The notes under the pieces were generated by a model that worked only from the letters and a program-made list of their open reading frames with translations, had not been told where the DNA came from and searched no databases. A program made the position numbers and the translations under genes. Shown in pieces: positions 52,027 through 61,655 of a stretch of DNA of 64,000 nucleotides (position 1 is its first letter; each line of letters starts with the position of its first letter). Source of the stretch: Rhodococcus sp. BP22 (lineage in GTDB: Bacteria > Actinomycetota > Actinomycetes > Mycobacteriales > Mycobacteriaceae); the NCBI RefSeq assembly GCF_014281965.1, contig NZ_JACFTB010000003.1:186001-250000 (forward strand), written 5' to 3'.

Positions 52027-53015
52027 CAAAGCGCAGCCCGCTGGTACTAGGCGCGCTCGGCATTTCGATCGTGCTGCTTGCGACAATTTCGGTCTTCTTT
52101 CTCGACAAGCTTCCGATTCTCGGGGCCGGCTCGACGTTCAGCGCCGAGTTCTCCGAAGCTGCAGGCCTGAAGCCCGGCAACGAAGTTCGCATCGCCGGGG
52201 TCAAGGTAGGCAAGGTCGACTCCGTGGAACTCGCGGGTGACCGTGTTGTCGTCGACTTCCGAGTCCAGGACGCATGGGTCGGCAACAACTCGTCCGCATC
52301 CATCCAGATCAAGACTGTGCTGGGTCAGAAATACCTTGCTATCGACCCCCGCGGCGACGCTGTGCTCAAACCCAAGGACCCGATCCCGTTGGAGCGCACC
52401 ACGTCCCCGTACGACGTCATCGACGCGTTCTCCGACGCGGCATCGACCATCACCGATATCGACACCCCGCAGCTGGCATCGAGCTTCGAGGCGCTCTCGC
52501 AAGCGTTCTCCGAAACCCCGGCCGACGTTCGGGCGTCGCTGGACGGGGTGAGCCGGTTGTCGGAGACCATCGCCAGCCGTGACACGGATCTGAAGAAGCT
52601 CTTCGAGGCGACGGGAAAGACGTCGAAGGTTCTCGCCGACCGAAACGAAGAGTTCAACCGCCTCATCACCGACGCCGGCCCATTGTTGGCCGAACTCAAC
52701 AACCGGCAGCAGTCGATCTCGCAGCTCCTGACCGGCGTTCAGCGCCTGTCGACACAGCTCACAGGGCTGGTTCGTGACAACGAAGAGCAGATCAACCCGA
52801 TGCTCCAGCAGTTGAACGGAGTCATCGACATTCTCAACCAGAACAACGACGCGCTCTCGCGTGGACTGGAGCTCTACGCACCCTTCGTGCGGCTCTACGC
52901 CAACGTCGTCGGTAACGGACGCTGGCTCGACATCACGTTGGCCAACCTCACGCCTCCTGGCCTGCCGCTGATCCCGGGCTACCGTCAGCCTGCGCAAGAC
53001 CTGGGAGGCAACTGA
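52023..53015 (+). CDS. mceC: Mce family protein, MceC position
   Basis: I start at the ATG at 52023 ([17 protein letters not shown]), giving 330 residues. An N-terminal anchor (residues 7-28), the MCE domain ([20 protein letters not shown] and [13 protein letters not shown]) and a helical region follow ([19 protein letters not shown]). The C-terminus is short ([15 protein letters not shown]). It overlaps mceB by four bases and mceD by one base (TGATG), so translation is coupled. Confidence 0.9.
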   Translation: MTKRSPLVLGALGISIVLLATISVFFLDKLPILGAGSTFSAEFSEAAGLKPGNEVRIAGVKVGKVDSVELAGDRVVVDFRVQDAWVGNNSSASIQIKTVLGQKYLAIDPRGDAVLKPKDPIPLERTTSPYDVIDAFSDAASTITDIDTPQLASSFEALSQAFSETPADVRASLDGVSRLSETIASRDTDLKKLFEATGKTSKVLADRNEEFNRLITDAGPLLAELNNRQQSISQLLTGVQRLSTQLTGLVRDNEEQINPMLQQLNGVIDILNQNNDALSRGLELYAPFVRLYANVVGNGRWLDITLANLTPPGLPLIPGYRQPAQDLGGN

Positions 53016-54298
53016 TGAGTGACACCGGAGAATCCGTGAAGAAGGCAGGCGGGGGCCGTGTTGTCATCATCGGCGTAGTCATCGTCGCCCTGGTCGTCGC
53101 AGTCGGTGGCTGGTGGCTGCTCACCCGCGCTGGTTCGACGAACATCACCGCCTACTTCGACAAGTCGGTCGGAATCTATTCCGGTTCCGATGTGCGCGTG
53201 CTGGGGGTAGAGGTAGGGCAAGTGACCTCAGTGGTGCCACAGGGGGACCAAGTCGAGGTGAAGATGCGCGTCCAGCGTGGGGTCGACATCCCCGCGGATG
53301 CCAAGGCCGCTCAGATCACGCCGTCGTTGGTGTCCGACCGATACGTTCAGCTTGCCCCCGCATACACCGGCGGCGACACGATGGCAGATGGCGCAGTGAT
53401 TCCGCGTGAGCGCACGGCGACCCCTGTCGAGGTCGATCAGCTCTACGCAAGCATCGACGAACTCTCCACTGCCCTCGGGCCGGACGGGGCCAACAAGAAC
53501 GGCGCTCTCACCGATCTGGTCAACACCGGCGCAGCCAATCTCGATGGCAACGGAGAGGCATTGGGGGACACGATCACTCAGCTGTCCGAGGCATCGCGAA
53601 CTCTCAGCGACTCACGCGGGGACTTGTTCGACACGGTGAAGAACCTGCAGACGTTCGTGTCGGCGCTTGCTGCCAACGATCAGCAGGTTCGGGAGTTCAA
53701 CAATCAGCTCGCAGACCTGACGGGCTTCCTCAACGGAGAACGCGACGACCTCGGCGCTGCATTGAATCAACTGTCGATCTCGCTCGGTGACGTCGCTGTG
53801 TTCGTCGCAGACAACCGCGAACAGCTCGTCACAGCCGCCAACGGCTTGGTGCAGCCGACGCAGACGCTGTCCGATCGAAAGGATTCGCTGGTCGAAACGC
53901 TGACCCTGCTGCCTCTGGCCATCAGTAATCTCGTCAACTCGTACGACGCGGAGTCCGGAACCCTTGCATCCCGTGCCAATTTGCAGGGTGAGACTCAAGA
54001 TCCGCTGGGAACGGTGTGCAAGCTGATCGACCTCGGCAAGCTCGTGCCGGGCGACCCGCGATTCGAACAACTGGGCGCCCAGATTCAACCGATCATCGAC
54101 CGTTGTGGTGAGTTCACCAAGCTGATCCAGGGGCCCGTTCTCGACAATCCGGATCTAGTCCTTCCGTTCGGATTGCTCAGCGGCGAAAAGGAACAGAGGA
54201 ATGCGGTTCCGGGAACCGTGCCGGGGACCGTCTCACCGCGGTTCAGCAGTGGCACCCCATTGCCCGGGATCGAGCAGTCGCTTGGAGGGGGACAGTGA
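53015..54298 (+). CDS. mceD: Mce family protein, MceD position
   Basis: The 427-residue chain has an anchor ([20 protein letters not shown]), the MCE domain ([20 protein letters not shown] and [11 protein letters not shown]), a long helical part ([20 protein letters not shown]) and a Pro/Gly-rich C-terminus. The ATG overlaps the mceC stop by one base. It ends inside the start of mceE (GTGA). Confidence 0.9.
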   Translation: MSDTGESVKKAGGGRVVIIGVVIVALVVAVGGWWLLTRAGSTNITAYFDKSVGIYSGSDVRVLGVEVGQVTSVVPQGDQVEVKMRVQRGVDIPADAKAAQITPSLVSDRYVQLAPAYTGGDTMADGAVIPRERTATPVEVDQLYASIDELSTALGPDGANKNGALTDLVNTGAANLDGNGEALGDTITQLSEASRTLSDSRGDLFDTVKNLQTFVSALAANDQQVREFNNQLADLTGFLNGERDDLGAALNQLSISLGDVAVFVADNREQLVTAANGLVQPTQTLSDRKDSLVETLTLLPLAISNLVNSYDAESGTLASRANLQGETQDPLGTVCKLIDLGKLVPGDPRFEQLGAQIQPIIDRCGEFTKLIQGPVLDNPDLVLPFGLLSGEKEQRNAVPGTVPGTVSPRFSSGTPLPGIEQSLGGGQ

Positions 54299-55590
54299 GC
54301 ATGTCGAAAATGGGTAGGCGCCCACTCGTCGCCATCGTTGGGGCTACCGTCGTCGCATTGTCGGCTACCGCGTGCTCGCAGGGTGTCTATTCGATTCCAC
54401 TACCAGGTGGCGCGGACACCGGCAGTGACCCGATGCACCTGACCCTTCAGTTCGAGGACGTTCTCGATCTGGTTCCACAGTCGACAGTCAAGGTCGACGG
54501 CGTCCAGGTCGGTCGCGTCGACTCGATCACAGTCGCGGACGGGGAGTGGACGGCCAATGTAGGTGTCGTCGTCAACAACTCGGTAGATCTGCCTGCCAAT
54601 GCCTTTGCTGCGGTGGAACAGACGTCGATCCTCGGTGAGAAGTTCATCCAGCTCACGGTGCCCGAGGGTGATGCGGATCCGCAGAAGCTATCCGACGGTG
54701 ACACGATTCCCCTGGATCGGACTCGCGCGACCATCAATATCGAGCAGGTACTGGGTGCCTTGTCGTTGTTACTCAACGGCGGTGGCGTCGGACAGCTCGC
54801 TCCGATCGTGAAGGAGCTCAACGCGGCTTTCGCCGGTCGCGAGGGGACGACCCGAAGTTTGCTCGAGCAGGCGAACACGCTGATCGGCGGGTTGGATGAG
54901 CAGCGCAACGACATCACGAGGGCTTTGGACGGACTCGATGTTCTGACGACCGAGGTCAGTGGTCAGACGGAGAAGATCGACAGGGTGTTGCAGGACCTCC
55001 CGATCGCTACCGAGACGTTGGAGCAGCAGCGTCCGCAGCTCACTCAGATGTTGTCTCAGTTGGATCGTCTCGGCGCTGTCGGTACCGATGTAATCGAGCA
55101 GTCGAAGGACAATCTCATCGCCGATCTGCGCGCGTTGCGGCCGACGCTACAAGCACTTGCGGCCTCGGCGGACGACATCGTCTCCTCGTTGCCGTTGGTT
55201 CCGACCCTTCCATTCCCCGACGGCATCGAAGAGGTAACTCAGGGAAACTCCGCCAATCTGTTCCTCTCACTCGACTTGACGATCGGAACTGCGCTACGCA
55301 ACTTCGGTGTCGGAGAGGGCGACCCGGTGTACATCCCGCCGAAGTTCGGTGACACATTGCCGTTGGTCGACCCGACGAACCCGTACTACAACGGCAACGG
55401 CCCACGCCCAGGCTGGCCGACCGTCTCGTTGCTGCCGTTGCCGCCGATCACTCCTGCCCCCGCACCTGCGCCCGGTGTGCCGGTGGCACCGGGAACGGAG
55501 CCGGTATCTGCCGTTGCGAACGGTGGGGCGAAACCGACGCCGTTCGGTCCGCTCAATGATCTGATCGAGCAATTCGGAGGTGGACAGTGA
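54295..55590 (+). CDS. mceE: Mce family lipoprotein, MceE position
   Basis: This 431-residue chain differs from the others by a lipoprotein signal peptide: [19 protein letters not shown] places the lipobox Cys near residue 27. The MCE domain follows ([20 protein letters not shown] and [14 protein letters not shown]), then helices ([20 protein letters not shown]) and a Pro-rich tail. MceE is the lipid-anchored chain in mycobacterial Mce systems (LprK-type). The GTG at 54295 overlaps the mceD stop; the ATG at 54301 is an alternative start. Confidence 0.9.
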   Translation: MSMSKMGRRPLVAIVGATVVALSATACSQGVYSIPLPGGADTGSDPMHLTLQFEDVLDLVPQSTVKVDGVQVGRVDSITVADGEWTANVGVVVNNSVDLPANAFAAVEQTSILGEKFIQLTVPEGDADPQKLSDGDTIPLDRTRATINIEQVLGALSLLLNGGGVGQLAPIVKELNAAFAGREGTTRSLLEQANTLIGGLDEQRNDITRALDGLDVLTTEVSGQTEKIDRVLQDLPIATETLEQQRPQLTQMLSQLDRLGAVGTDVIEQSKDNLIADLRALRPTLQALAASADDIVSSLPLVPTLPFPDGIEEVTQGNSANLFLSLDLTIGTALRNFGVGEGDPVYIPPKFGDTLPLVDPTNPYYNGNGPRPGWPTVSLLPLPPITPAPAPAPGVPVAPGTEPVSAVANGGAKPTPFGPLNDLIEQFGGGQ

Positions 55591-56834
55591 GGTCGAGGCT
55601 GGTCAAATTTCAGCTCATCGCGTTCGTCCTCGTCGCCGTGCTCGGCGTTCTTTACGTCGGCGGAAAGTACGTTCGTCTCGACAACCTGCTCGGTTTCGGG
55701 CAGTACAGCGTCAATGCTCAGTTCGCGGACTCCGGGGGCATCTTCAAGAATGCCGAAGTGACCTACCGAGGTGTGCCAGTGGGAACTGTCGGCGCTTTGT
55801 CGTTGACCTCGGATGGCATCAACGTGGAGTTGCTGTTGAACGATGGCGGTCCGAGCATTCCGTCTTCGGCAAAAGCAGTAGTGGCCAACAGATCCGCAAT
55901 CGGAGAGCAGTATGTCGATCTGCAGCCGACCAGCGACGAGGGACCGTATCTGGAAGACGGTTCGATCATCACCGAGGCGAACACCGCGACTCCTGTTCCG
56001 GTGGAGGAGGTGCTCGCGAGCACAGATCGGCTGGTGAGTTCGGTTCCGACGAAGAATCTGACCACCGTAGTGAAGGAACTCGGCACCGCTTTCAACGGCA
56101 AGGGCGACGACCTGCAGCTACTGATCGATTCGCTCGGAACACTGACGGAGACCGGTAACGAAGCGTTACCCCAGACGCTCGCGCTCGTTCGCGACACCCG
56201 AACAGTTCTGGACACGCAGTCCGAACAGTCCTCGTCGATTCGGCAATTCAGCAACGATTTGAACAATGTCACCGCCCAGCTGCGAAGCAGCGACCCCGAT
56301 ATCAGGCGTCTCATCAATACCGGGACAGCGGCAAGCGATCAGATGGGTGCCTTGATCGCCGAGGGCGGCCCTGCGTTGACGACCGATCTGACGAACATCA
56401 ACTCGGTGACCTCGCTTGCCGCACCGCGTGCAATGGCACTGAGACCCTTGCTGATCTTCCTGCCCGCCTTGGCTGCGGGAGCAGGCACTCTCACACCGGG
56501 TGACGGGACGATTCACCAGGGTCTGTTGCTGGAAGCGAACAATCCACCGCCGTGCACCATCGGTTACGAGGCTTCGCAGGCAATTCTTGACGAGGAGAAG
56601 GCGAAGAACCCGAACTTCGATCTGACCCAGGAAAACTATCCGCTGAACTTGCAAGCGAATTGTGCAACACCGCAGGGCAGTATCACCGGTGTGCGTAGCT
56701 CGAATCGGATCGTTTTCGCAGACCCGGCGACACCGCAACCGTGGGATCTGAAGCCGAAGGTCGATCCGGACAAGCTCAACTTGAATCCGATCGCCACTCA
56801 GCTAGCACCCCTCGTTGGAGCGTCGCCGAAGTAA
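55587..56834 (+). CDS. mceF: Mce family protein, MceF position
   Basis: The 415-residue last chain of the hexamer has an anchor (LIAFVLVAVLGVLYVGG), the MCE domain (GIFKNAEVTYRGVPVGTVGA and AIGEQYVDLQPTS), a helical part and a C-terminal region with a long Cys-containing segment (NPPPCTIGYEASQAILDEEK and LNLQANCATPQG), which could form a disulfide. It overlaps mceE by four bases (GTGA). The Mce-associated gene starts 82 bases later. Confidence 0.9.
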   Translation: MRSRLVKFQLIAFVLVAVLGVLYVGGKYVRLDNLLGFGQYSVNAQFADSGGIFKNAEVTYRGVPVGTVGALSLTSDGINVELLLNDGGPSIPSSAKAVVANRSAIGEQYVDLQPTSDEGPYLEDGSIITEANTATPVPVEEVLASTDRLVSSVPTKNLTTVVKELGTAFNGKGDDLQLLIDSLGTLTETGNEALPQTLALVRDTRTVLDTQSEQSSSIRQFSNDLNNVTAQLRSSDPDIRRLINTGTAASDQMGALIAEGGPALTTDLTNINSVTSLAAPRAMALRPLLIFLPALAAGAGTLTPGDGTIHQGLLLEANNPPPCTIGYEASQAILDEEKAKNPNFDLTQENYPLNLQANCATPQGSITGVRSSNRIVFADPATPQPWDLKPKVDPDKLNLNPIATQLAPLVGASPK

Positions 56835-56888
56835 GCGTCGGTATCGTGGCCGGTGGCTGTGTACCTACCGATGGATCGATAGAAGACA

Positions 56889-56903
56889 AGTAACTAAGTT
56901 ACT
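56889..56903. promoter_or_regulatory. 15-base palindrome between mceF and the Mce-associated gene
   Basis: AGTAACT-A-AGTTACT is a perfect 7+7 inverted repeat 14 bases before the GTG of the Mce-associated gene. Unlike its GC-rich surroundings it is AT-rich. It could be an operator or an mRNA hairpin near the ribosome binding site. Confidence 0.4.
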
Positions 56904-56916
56904 GAGTAGTAGGGTT

Positions 56917-57654
56917 GTGAGTGTGACGTCAAACACCGACACCCAGGAGGCGACACCGTCGTCCCCTGGGTCGAAGAACAAAGCCAGGCCGGTCCTGATC
57001 GGCGTATCCATCGTTGCCGTCGCAGCTCTCGTCGCTGCGGTGTGGTTCGGAATAGGCTGGGGGCGAGCCCTCTTCGTCGACAAGCCCATCGCCGACACCC
57101 GAGATTCTGCGTTGACAGGCGCACAGCAGGTGGCGATCAATCTCAACACCGTCGACGCAGCCAATATCGACCAGTCGTTCGAGGACATGAAGTCCTCTAT
57201 CACCGGTGACTCTATGTTGAACGACCTGACTTCCACTCAGTCGACCATTTCCGACGCAGTACGCAATTCGGGTGCCAAAGGTTCAGCCGAACTGCTGCAC
57301 GGGACCCTCACCGAACTCAGCGCCGATGAGGGAACCGCAACGGCGCTCGTGGTCATCGCAACGACCACGACCTGGCCGGATCGCCCCGCAGTCAAAAGCA
57401 AGCTGACCTTGCGTCTGTTCATGGAAGAAGTGGACGGTACGTGGAAGGCCAACAAGGTCGACCCCGTAGGGACCGGAATCGCCCTCGACAACGGTGCCGG
57501 CGATCCGAACGCGGTGCCGACGAATCCGAATGCAGTGCCGGTCGATCCGAACGCAGTCCCGACGGATCCGAACGCTGTGCCGGTTGATCCGAACGCGGCA
57601 CCGTCCACAATCGAAGGTCCCGCGGCGGTACCCGACGCAACCGGTGGGCAGTAA
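56917..57654 (+). CDS. Mce-associated membrane protein with DPNAVP repeats
   Basis: I start at the GTG at 56917 (VSVTSNTDTQEATPSSPG), giving 245 residues; another GTG two codons later is possible. A polar N-terminus is followed by one membrane segment (about residues 27-48) and an NTF2-like extracytoplasmic domain (AINLNTVDAANIDQSFEDMK and TATALVVIATTTTWPDRPAV), the layout of Mce-associated (Mas/Mam) proteins, which stabilise Mce complexes. The C-terminus has five heptad repeats of the type DPNAVPT (residues about 196-230), encoded by a 21-base tandem repeat. Confidence 0.82.
   Translation: MSVTSNTDTQEATPSSPGSKNKARPVLIGVSIVAVAALVAAVWFGIGWGRALFVDKPIADTRDSALTGAQQVAINLNTVDAANIDQSFEDMKSSITGDSMLNDLTSTQSTISDAVRNSGAKGSAELLHGTLTELSADEGTATALVVIATTTTWPDRPAVKSKLTLRLFMEEVDGTWKANKVDPVGTGIALDNGAGDPNAVPTNPNAVPVDPNAVPTDPNAVPVDPNAAPSTIEGPAAVPDATGGQ
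57502..57606 (+). repeat. 21-base tandem repeat (five units) in the Mce-associated gene
   Basis: Five units of 21 bases with core GATCCGAACGC encode DPNAVP-type heptads. Third-position differences between units show that the repeat is old or kept by protein-level selection. The number of units could vary between strains. Confidence 0.8.
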
Positions 57655-57725
57655 GCCCGTCCGGATGTTTCGTCGAACCACATGTGCGTCGGTCGAAGAA
57701 CATATCTCACAAGGAGTTGTCCGCA

Positions 57726-58505
57726 GTGCCTCCTCAGCGCCGGAAAATAGTTCCACCCAACACCACCAGCAAGGCCCGCAAGAAGGTCGCCGGATCGAAC
57801 CGAACTCAGAGCGGCGAACCTGCACAGGTGCAGGATTCTGCCATTCGCGAAGCGTCTCCAGCGGTGAATACGACTGGCGTCGGCCCCTCAGGCGGTACAG
57901 AAGCGGCTGACACGACGTCCCCTGCGACGCCGAAGGTGTCCATTGCGAAGGCTGAGAAAGCAGACGCGGCAGAGCCCGTCGATGCTCCGAAAGTCGGCGC
58001 TGTCACCGCTTCGAAACGAACCAACTGGAAACCGGTGATCGTGGTCGGCACAGTCGCCGTCGTCCTGGCCGCGTTTGCAGTGGTTGCGGCGTTTCGACCT
58101 GGTGCGACCATCGACAACCAGGCCTGGGTAGACCAGGGCGCAACGTCCGAGGCCACTCGTGCTGCGACGGATGCCGTCGTTACTTTGTACTCGTATAAAG
58201 ACACGACCATCGACGAGGATTTCGACAGGGCGCGAACCTACCTCAATCCACAGATGCTGTCCGATTTCAACGAGGCGGCCGAGACGACGAAGTCGGCGGT
58301 TCAGCAGACCCAGACAGCGACAGAGGCCAGCTTGACCGATATCGGTGTCACGATCCTCGAGGACGACAAGGCTGAACTCGTTGCGAACTTGAATGTCAGT
58401 GCGACTCGAGAAGGTGTCGCGCAAGGCAACGCCGAAGGACCGATCACCATCAACCTCGAGAAGGTCGACGGGAAGTGGCTGTTGTCGGCGCTGTCGGACA
58501 AGTAG
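57726..58505 (+). CDS. Second Mce-associated membrane protein
   Basis: I start at the GTG at 57726 (VPPQRRKIVPPNTTSKA) with AAGGAG about ten bases upstream, giving 259 residues. The basic N-terminal region and a Thr/Ala/Pro-rich stretch of about 100 residues precede one membrane segment (WKPVIVVGTVAVVLAAFAVV) and an NTF2-like domain (TDAVVTLYSYKDTTIDEDFD and LEKVDGKWLLSALSDK). This is the usual layout of the second Mas/Mam protein of an mce operon. It ends the operon. Confidence 0.8.
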   Translation: MPPQRRKIVPPNTTSKARKKVAGSNRTQSGEPAQVQDSAIREASPAVNTTGVGPSGGTEAADTTSPATPKVSIAKAEKADAAEPVDAPKVGAVTASKRTNWKPVIVVGTVAVVLAAFAVVAAFRPGATIDNQAWVDQGATSEATRAATDAVVTLYSYKDTTIDEDFDRARTYLNPQMLSDFNEAAETTKSAVQQTQTATEASLTDIGVTILEDDKAELVANLNVSATREGVAQGNAEGPITINLEKVDGKWLLSALSDK

Positions 58506-58686
58506 CACTTTCGTAGGATCGTGGCCGGGCCGATCGGGGCATGGGATCGGATACACGCAAAAGGTCCGTCCAAACTGCGGTTAACATCGCGACTGCGTCC
58601 TGCAGTGGGGCGAGCTCTGGTTGCTCGAGGTCGCCGCGGGGTGCGCGGGCGGCCAGGGGCGGGTTTCGCGAGATCACGGAGCAGTC

Positions 58687-61248
58687 ATGACCGACACGAC
58701 AAGTGCACGAGTTTCAACGCAGTCCTCCGGGAGGGTCGGATTTTCGGAGCGGGTGAACCCCGAGCTGATGCGGCTGTTGAGCGCCGTCGACCTGGACACG
58801 GAGTATGTCCGGGGCGACGGCACAGTCTTGTTCGACGCCGAAGGTCGAAGCTACCTCGATTTCGCGGGCGCATATGGGGCCTTGCCTTTCGGGCACAATC
58901 CTCGAGCTGTGTGGCAGGCGATGGACGCCGTACGCAACAGTGGTGAGGCCGTCTTCGTACAACCGGCTGTGCTCTCTGCGGCCGGGGATCTTGCGTCGAG
59001 TTTGGCCTCTGTCGCGCCTGCAGGCCTGGGGCGGGTCACGTTTGTCAACAGTGGCGCCGAGGCGGTGGAGGTCGCCATCAAGATCGCACGATCAGCGACA
59101 GGGCGACTGGGAGTTCTCAGTACCCACAACAGCTTTCACGGAAAAACCCTCGGCGCACTGTCGGCCACCGGGAATGCCAAGTATCAGGCGGGCTTCGGCG
59201 CTCCGGCCCCCGGGTTTGCCACTATTGCGTTCGGTGACAGTGACGCGCTCGACGCAGCGCTCACCGACAATCCAGATCAGTACGCGGTGTTCATGGTCGA
59301 ACCCATCCAGGGGGAGGGTGGGGTAATCACGCCACCGGAGGGATACCTGCGTCGCGTACGTGAAATCTGCTCTGCGCATGGAGTTCTCATGGCAGTGGAC
59401 GAAGTGCAGACCGGGCTGGGGCGAACTGGAAGGCTGTTCGCCTGCGAACACGAATCGGTAGTTCCGGACATCTTGACGCTTGCCAAGGCTCTGGGCGGCG
59501 GCGTTCTGCCCAGTGGCGCAGTGCTGTGCAAGCCTGAGTTGGTTGGCGAAAGCTTCTCTCTCCGTCACACTTCGACGTTCGCCGGAAATGCCTTGACCGC
59601 TCGCGTCGGAGTGGCCGTGGTGAATGAATTGATTGCCGACAGTCAGGCGCTGGTCCGAAGAGTCCGTGACTGCGGTGAGGTGTTGAAGCGTGAATTGGAA
59701 GGGGTCGCACAGAAGTATCCGTCGGTCGTCACCGATGTTCGTGGGCGTGGACTTCTCCTCGGCGTCGAGTTGACGGCCGACATCAATTTCGTGGGTGTGC
59801 AGTCGCTCCTCGGCTCCATCGCACATCAGGAGAACCTTGCGGTGATGATCTCCTCATACCTGTCACGGGTCGAAGGAATACGTCTCGCGCCGACGCTGTT
59901 CGGGGCGCGGGTACTTCGTGTCGAACCACCACTGACCGTGTCCGACTCCGAATGCCGTCAATTCGTGGCAGCTTTGGATCGCGCCCTCGCCTTCGTGGCA
60001 GAGGGTGATCTGGGCGGTCTGATAGGCCACCTCGTCGGACGGCCGGCCAAAGCGGAGCCGACGGTATATCCGACGGGGGCACGGCGGATCCCACACATAC
60101 CGGCACAGGAGAACGACCACCGATTCGGCTTCATCGCGCACCCCCTGAACTTGGAGGTGTTCGGCGCGTTCGATCCGACCCTTGTCGAATTCACACACGC
60201 GGAACGGGCGGAACTGTTGAATCGATTCGCTTCGGCAACCTCGGAATTGAATCCGTCACCGTTCGTCATCGGAAGTGGCCGAGTCGTTCCGACTTCAGGG
60301 GATGCCGCGCACGGGTACCTGATCGGATTGCCGTACACCTCTGCGGCGCTACTCCAGTTGCCGCCCGAGGTAGCGGTGGCATCGGTAGCGGCCGCGGTGG
60401 AGTTGGCCTTCGACGCGGGAGCCGAAGTTGTAGGTCTGGGTGGGTATTCGTCGGTGGTCACCGCCAACGGTCTGGCGCTCGGTGAGATGTCGGGTGTCGT
60501 GACGACGGGAAATTCGTTCACCGCGGCAGCCAGTATCCGCGCGGTGCGACGTGTCTGCGCTGAGCGGGGGCTCGACCTTCCAGATCTTCGCGTGACCATC
60601 CTCGGTGCCGCGGGTGCGATCGGTCGGACGATTGCGCGAGCTCTGGCGCCCGACGTCGGCACCGTCACTTTGGTAGGCCGCCCCGGCGAACGGGGCCAGA
60701 TTGCCCCGAAGCTGTGGGATGCCGCAATCGAAATCGCAGCAGCCGCGCGTGGCGGGAGAGGTGCACTGGCCGATGCGGCAGAGCGGGCAGGTGGATCGGT
60801 CGACGACTTGATCGGATCAGGGCATCTGGAATTCTTCGATGACCCGGCGGCGGGCGTAGCGCACGCACATATCGTGATCGCGGCGACGTCGGCCCCCCAC
60901 GCGCTGATCGAAGCAGCCGACCTGGCTCCGAACGCGATTGTGTGTGACGTCGCTCAGCCGCCGAACATTCCTTACGACGTCGGCCTCGTCCGCCCCGACG
61001 TGACCGTGTTCGACGGTGGGATCGTGCGTCTGCCCGAGGGTTCGGACTTCGGTCTTACTTTCGGCCTCGCACCTGGCCTGACTTACGCATGCTTCGCCGA
61101 GACGATGTTGTTGTCGTTGTCTCGGCAATTCGAACTTCGTAGCCTCGGTACCGCTCTGGACGGTGCGAATGTCGAACGGCTCGGAGAGTTGGCCGACCGC
61201 TACGGTTTCGAGCTGGCAGAGGCGACCCGCTGGCGCGAGACGAAGTAG
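58687..61248 (+). CDS. Fusion: class III aminotransferase + AAR-like acyl-thioester reductase
   Basis: I start at the ATG at 58687 (MTDTTSARVSTQSSGRV), with CGGAG upstream, giving 853 residues. Residues 20-435 form a fold-type I, class III aminotransferase: NSGAEAVEVAIKIAR, HNSFHGKTLGALSATG, VDEVQTGLGRTG and the PLP lysine Lys267 in LAKALGGG. From about residue 480 the protein resembles cyanobacterial acyl-ACP reductase (AAR): GFIAHPLNLEVFG, LGGYSSVVTANGLAL, TTGNSFTAAASIRAV, the NADPH motif GAAGAIG (640-646) and YACFAETMLL, whose Cys802 aligns by eye with the AAR nucleophile Cys294. The reductase would make an aldehyde from an acyl thioester and the transaminase an amine from it. Both domain families are clear; the combined reaction is inference. 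It lies between the mce operon and rpoB. Confidence 0.82.
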   Translation: MTDTTSARVSTQSSGRVGFSERVNPELMRLLSAVDLDTEYVRGDGTVLFDAEGRSYLDFAGAYGALPFGHNPRAVWQAMDAVRNSGEAVFVQPAVLSAAGDLASSLASVAPAGLGRVTFVNSGAEAVEVAIKIARSATGRLGVLSTHNSFHGKTLGALSATGNAKYQAGFGAPAPGFATIAFGDSDALDAALTDNPDQYAVFMVEPIQGEGGVITPPEGYLRRVREICSAHGVLMAVDEVQTGLGRTGRLFACEHESVVPDILTLAKALGGGVLPSGAVLCKPELVGESFSLRHTSTFAGNALTARVGVAVVNELIADSQALVRRVRDCGEVLKRELEGVAQKYPSVVTDVRGRGLLLGVELTADINFVGVQSLLGSIAHQENLAVMISSYLSRVEGIRLAPTLFGARVLRVEPPLTVSDSECRQFVAALDRALAFVAEGDLGGLIGHLVGRPAKAEPTVYPTGARRIPHIPAQENDHRFGFIAHPLNLEVFGAFDPTLVEFTHAERAELLNRFASATSELNPSPFVIGSGRVVPTSGDAAHGYLIGLPYTSAALLQLPPEVAVASVAAAVELAFDAGAEVVGLGGYSSVVTANGLALGEMSGVVTTGNSFTAAASIRAVRRVCAERGLDLPDLRVTILGAAGAIGRTIARALAPDVGTVTLVGRPGERGQIAPKLWDAAIEIAAAARGGRGALADAAERAGGSVDDLIGSGHLEFFDDPAAGVAHAHIVIAATSAPHALIEAADLAPNAIVCDVAQPPNIPYDVGLVRPDVTVFDGGIVRLPEGSDFGLTFGLAPGLTYACFAETMLLSLSRQFELRSLGTALDGANVERLGELADRYGFELAEATRWRETK

Positions 61249-61419
61249 GGACGAGCCGGTAGCGGTGGTGACGGGTGGGCGTGGTCGAGTGGCTGCTGCC
61301 CGCCCGGTACGTCGCGGCCCTATCGCTTGAATGGCGCACCCAAGTCATCTGATCGTATGAATGGCACATCGAAGCGATGGTGGGGTGAGGTGCGCCTCGG
61401 TTCGGCCAAACCGGACTGT

Positions 61420-61452
61420 AAAGCGCATGGAAAGCGCATGGAATACGCATGG
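61420..61452. repeat. 11-base tandem repeat, three units
   Basis: AAAGCGCATGG occurs at 61420-61430 and 61431-61441, followed by AATACGCATGG at 61442-61452. It lies about 200 bases upstream of the candidate rpoB promoter. The 11-base period would place each unit on the same face of the helix. Confidence 0.7.
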
Positions 61453-61626
61453 AACGCAGACTCGCCGACCGGCCCTCTTGACGCGCGGGCGCGCAGGGTC
61501 CAGTCTTGTCGTCGTAAGCACCCCCGCGGTGAACGACCGGAGTGTTCGGTCGAACGCACGGTCTGCGACTCGCCGTTCTCAGGGCCTCGCAGGATCGAAT
61601 CCCGGGTGCTACTTTTGATGCCCCTG

Positions 61627-61655
61627 TTGCGCCGTGCGCACGTATGGGGTACCTT
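61627..61655 (+). promoter_or_regulatory. Candidate rpoB promoter
   Basis: TTGCGC (61627-61632), a 17-base spacer and TACCTT (61650-61655) match a SigA-type promoter with correct spacing, about 187 bases before the rpoB start. Confidence 0.45.
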
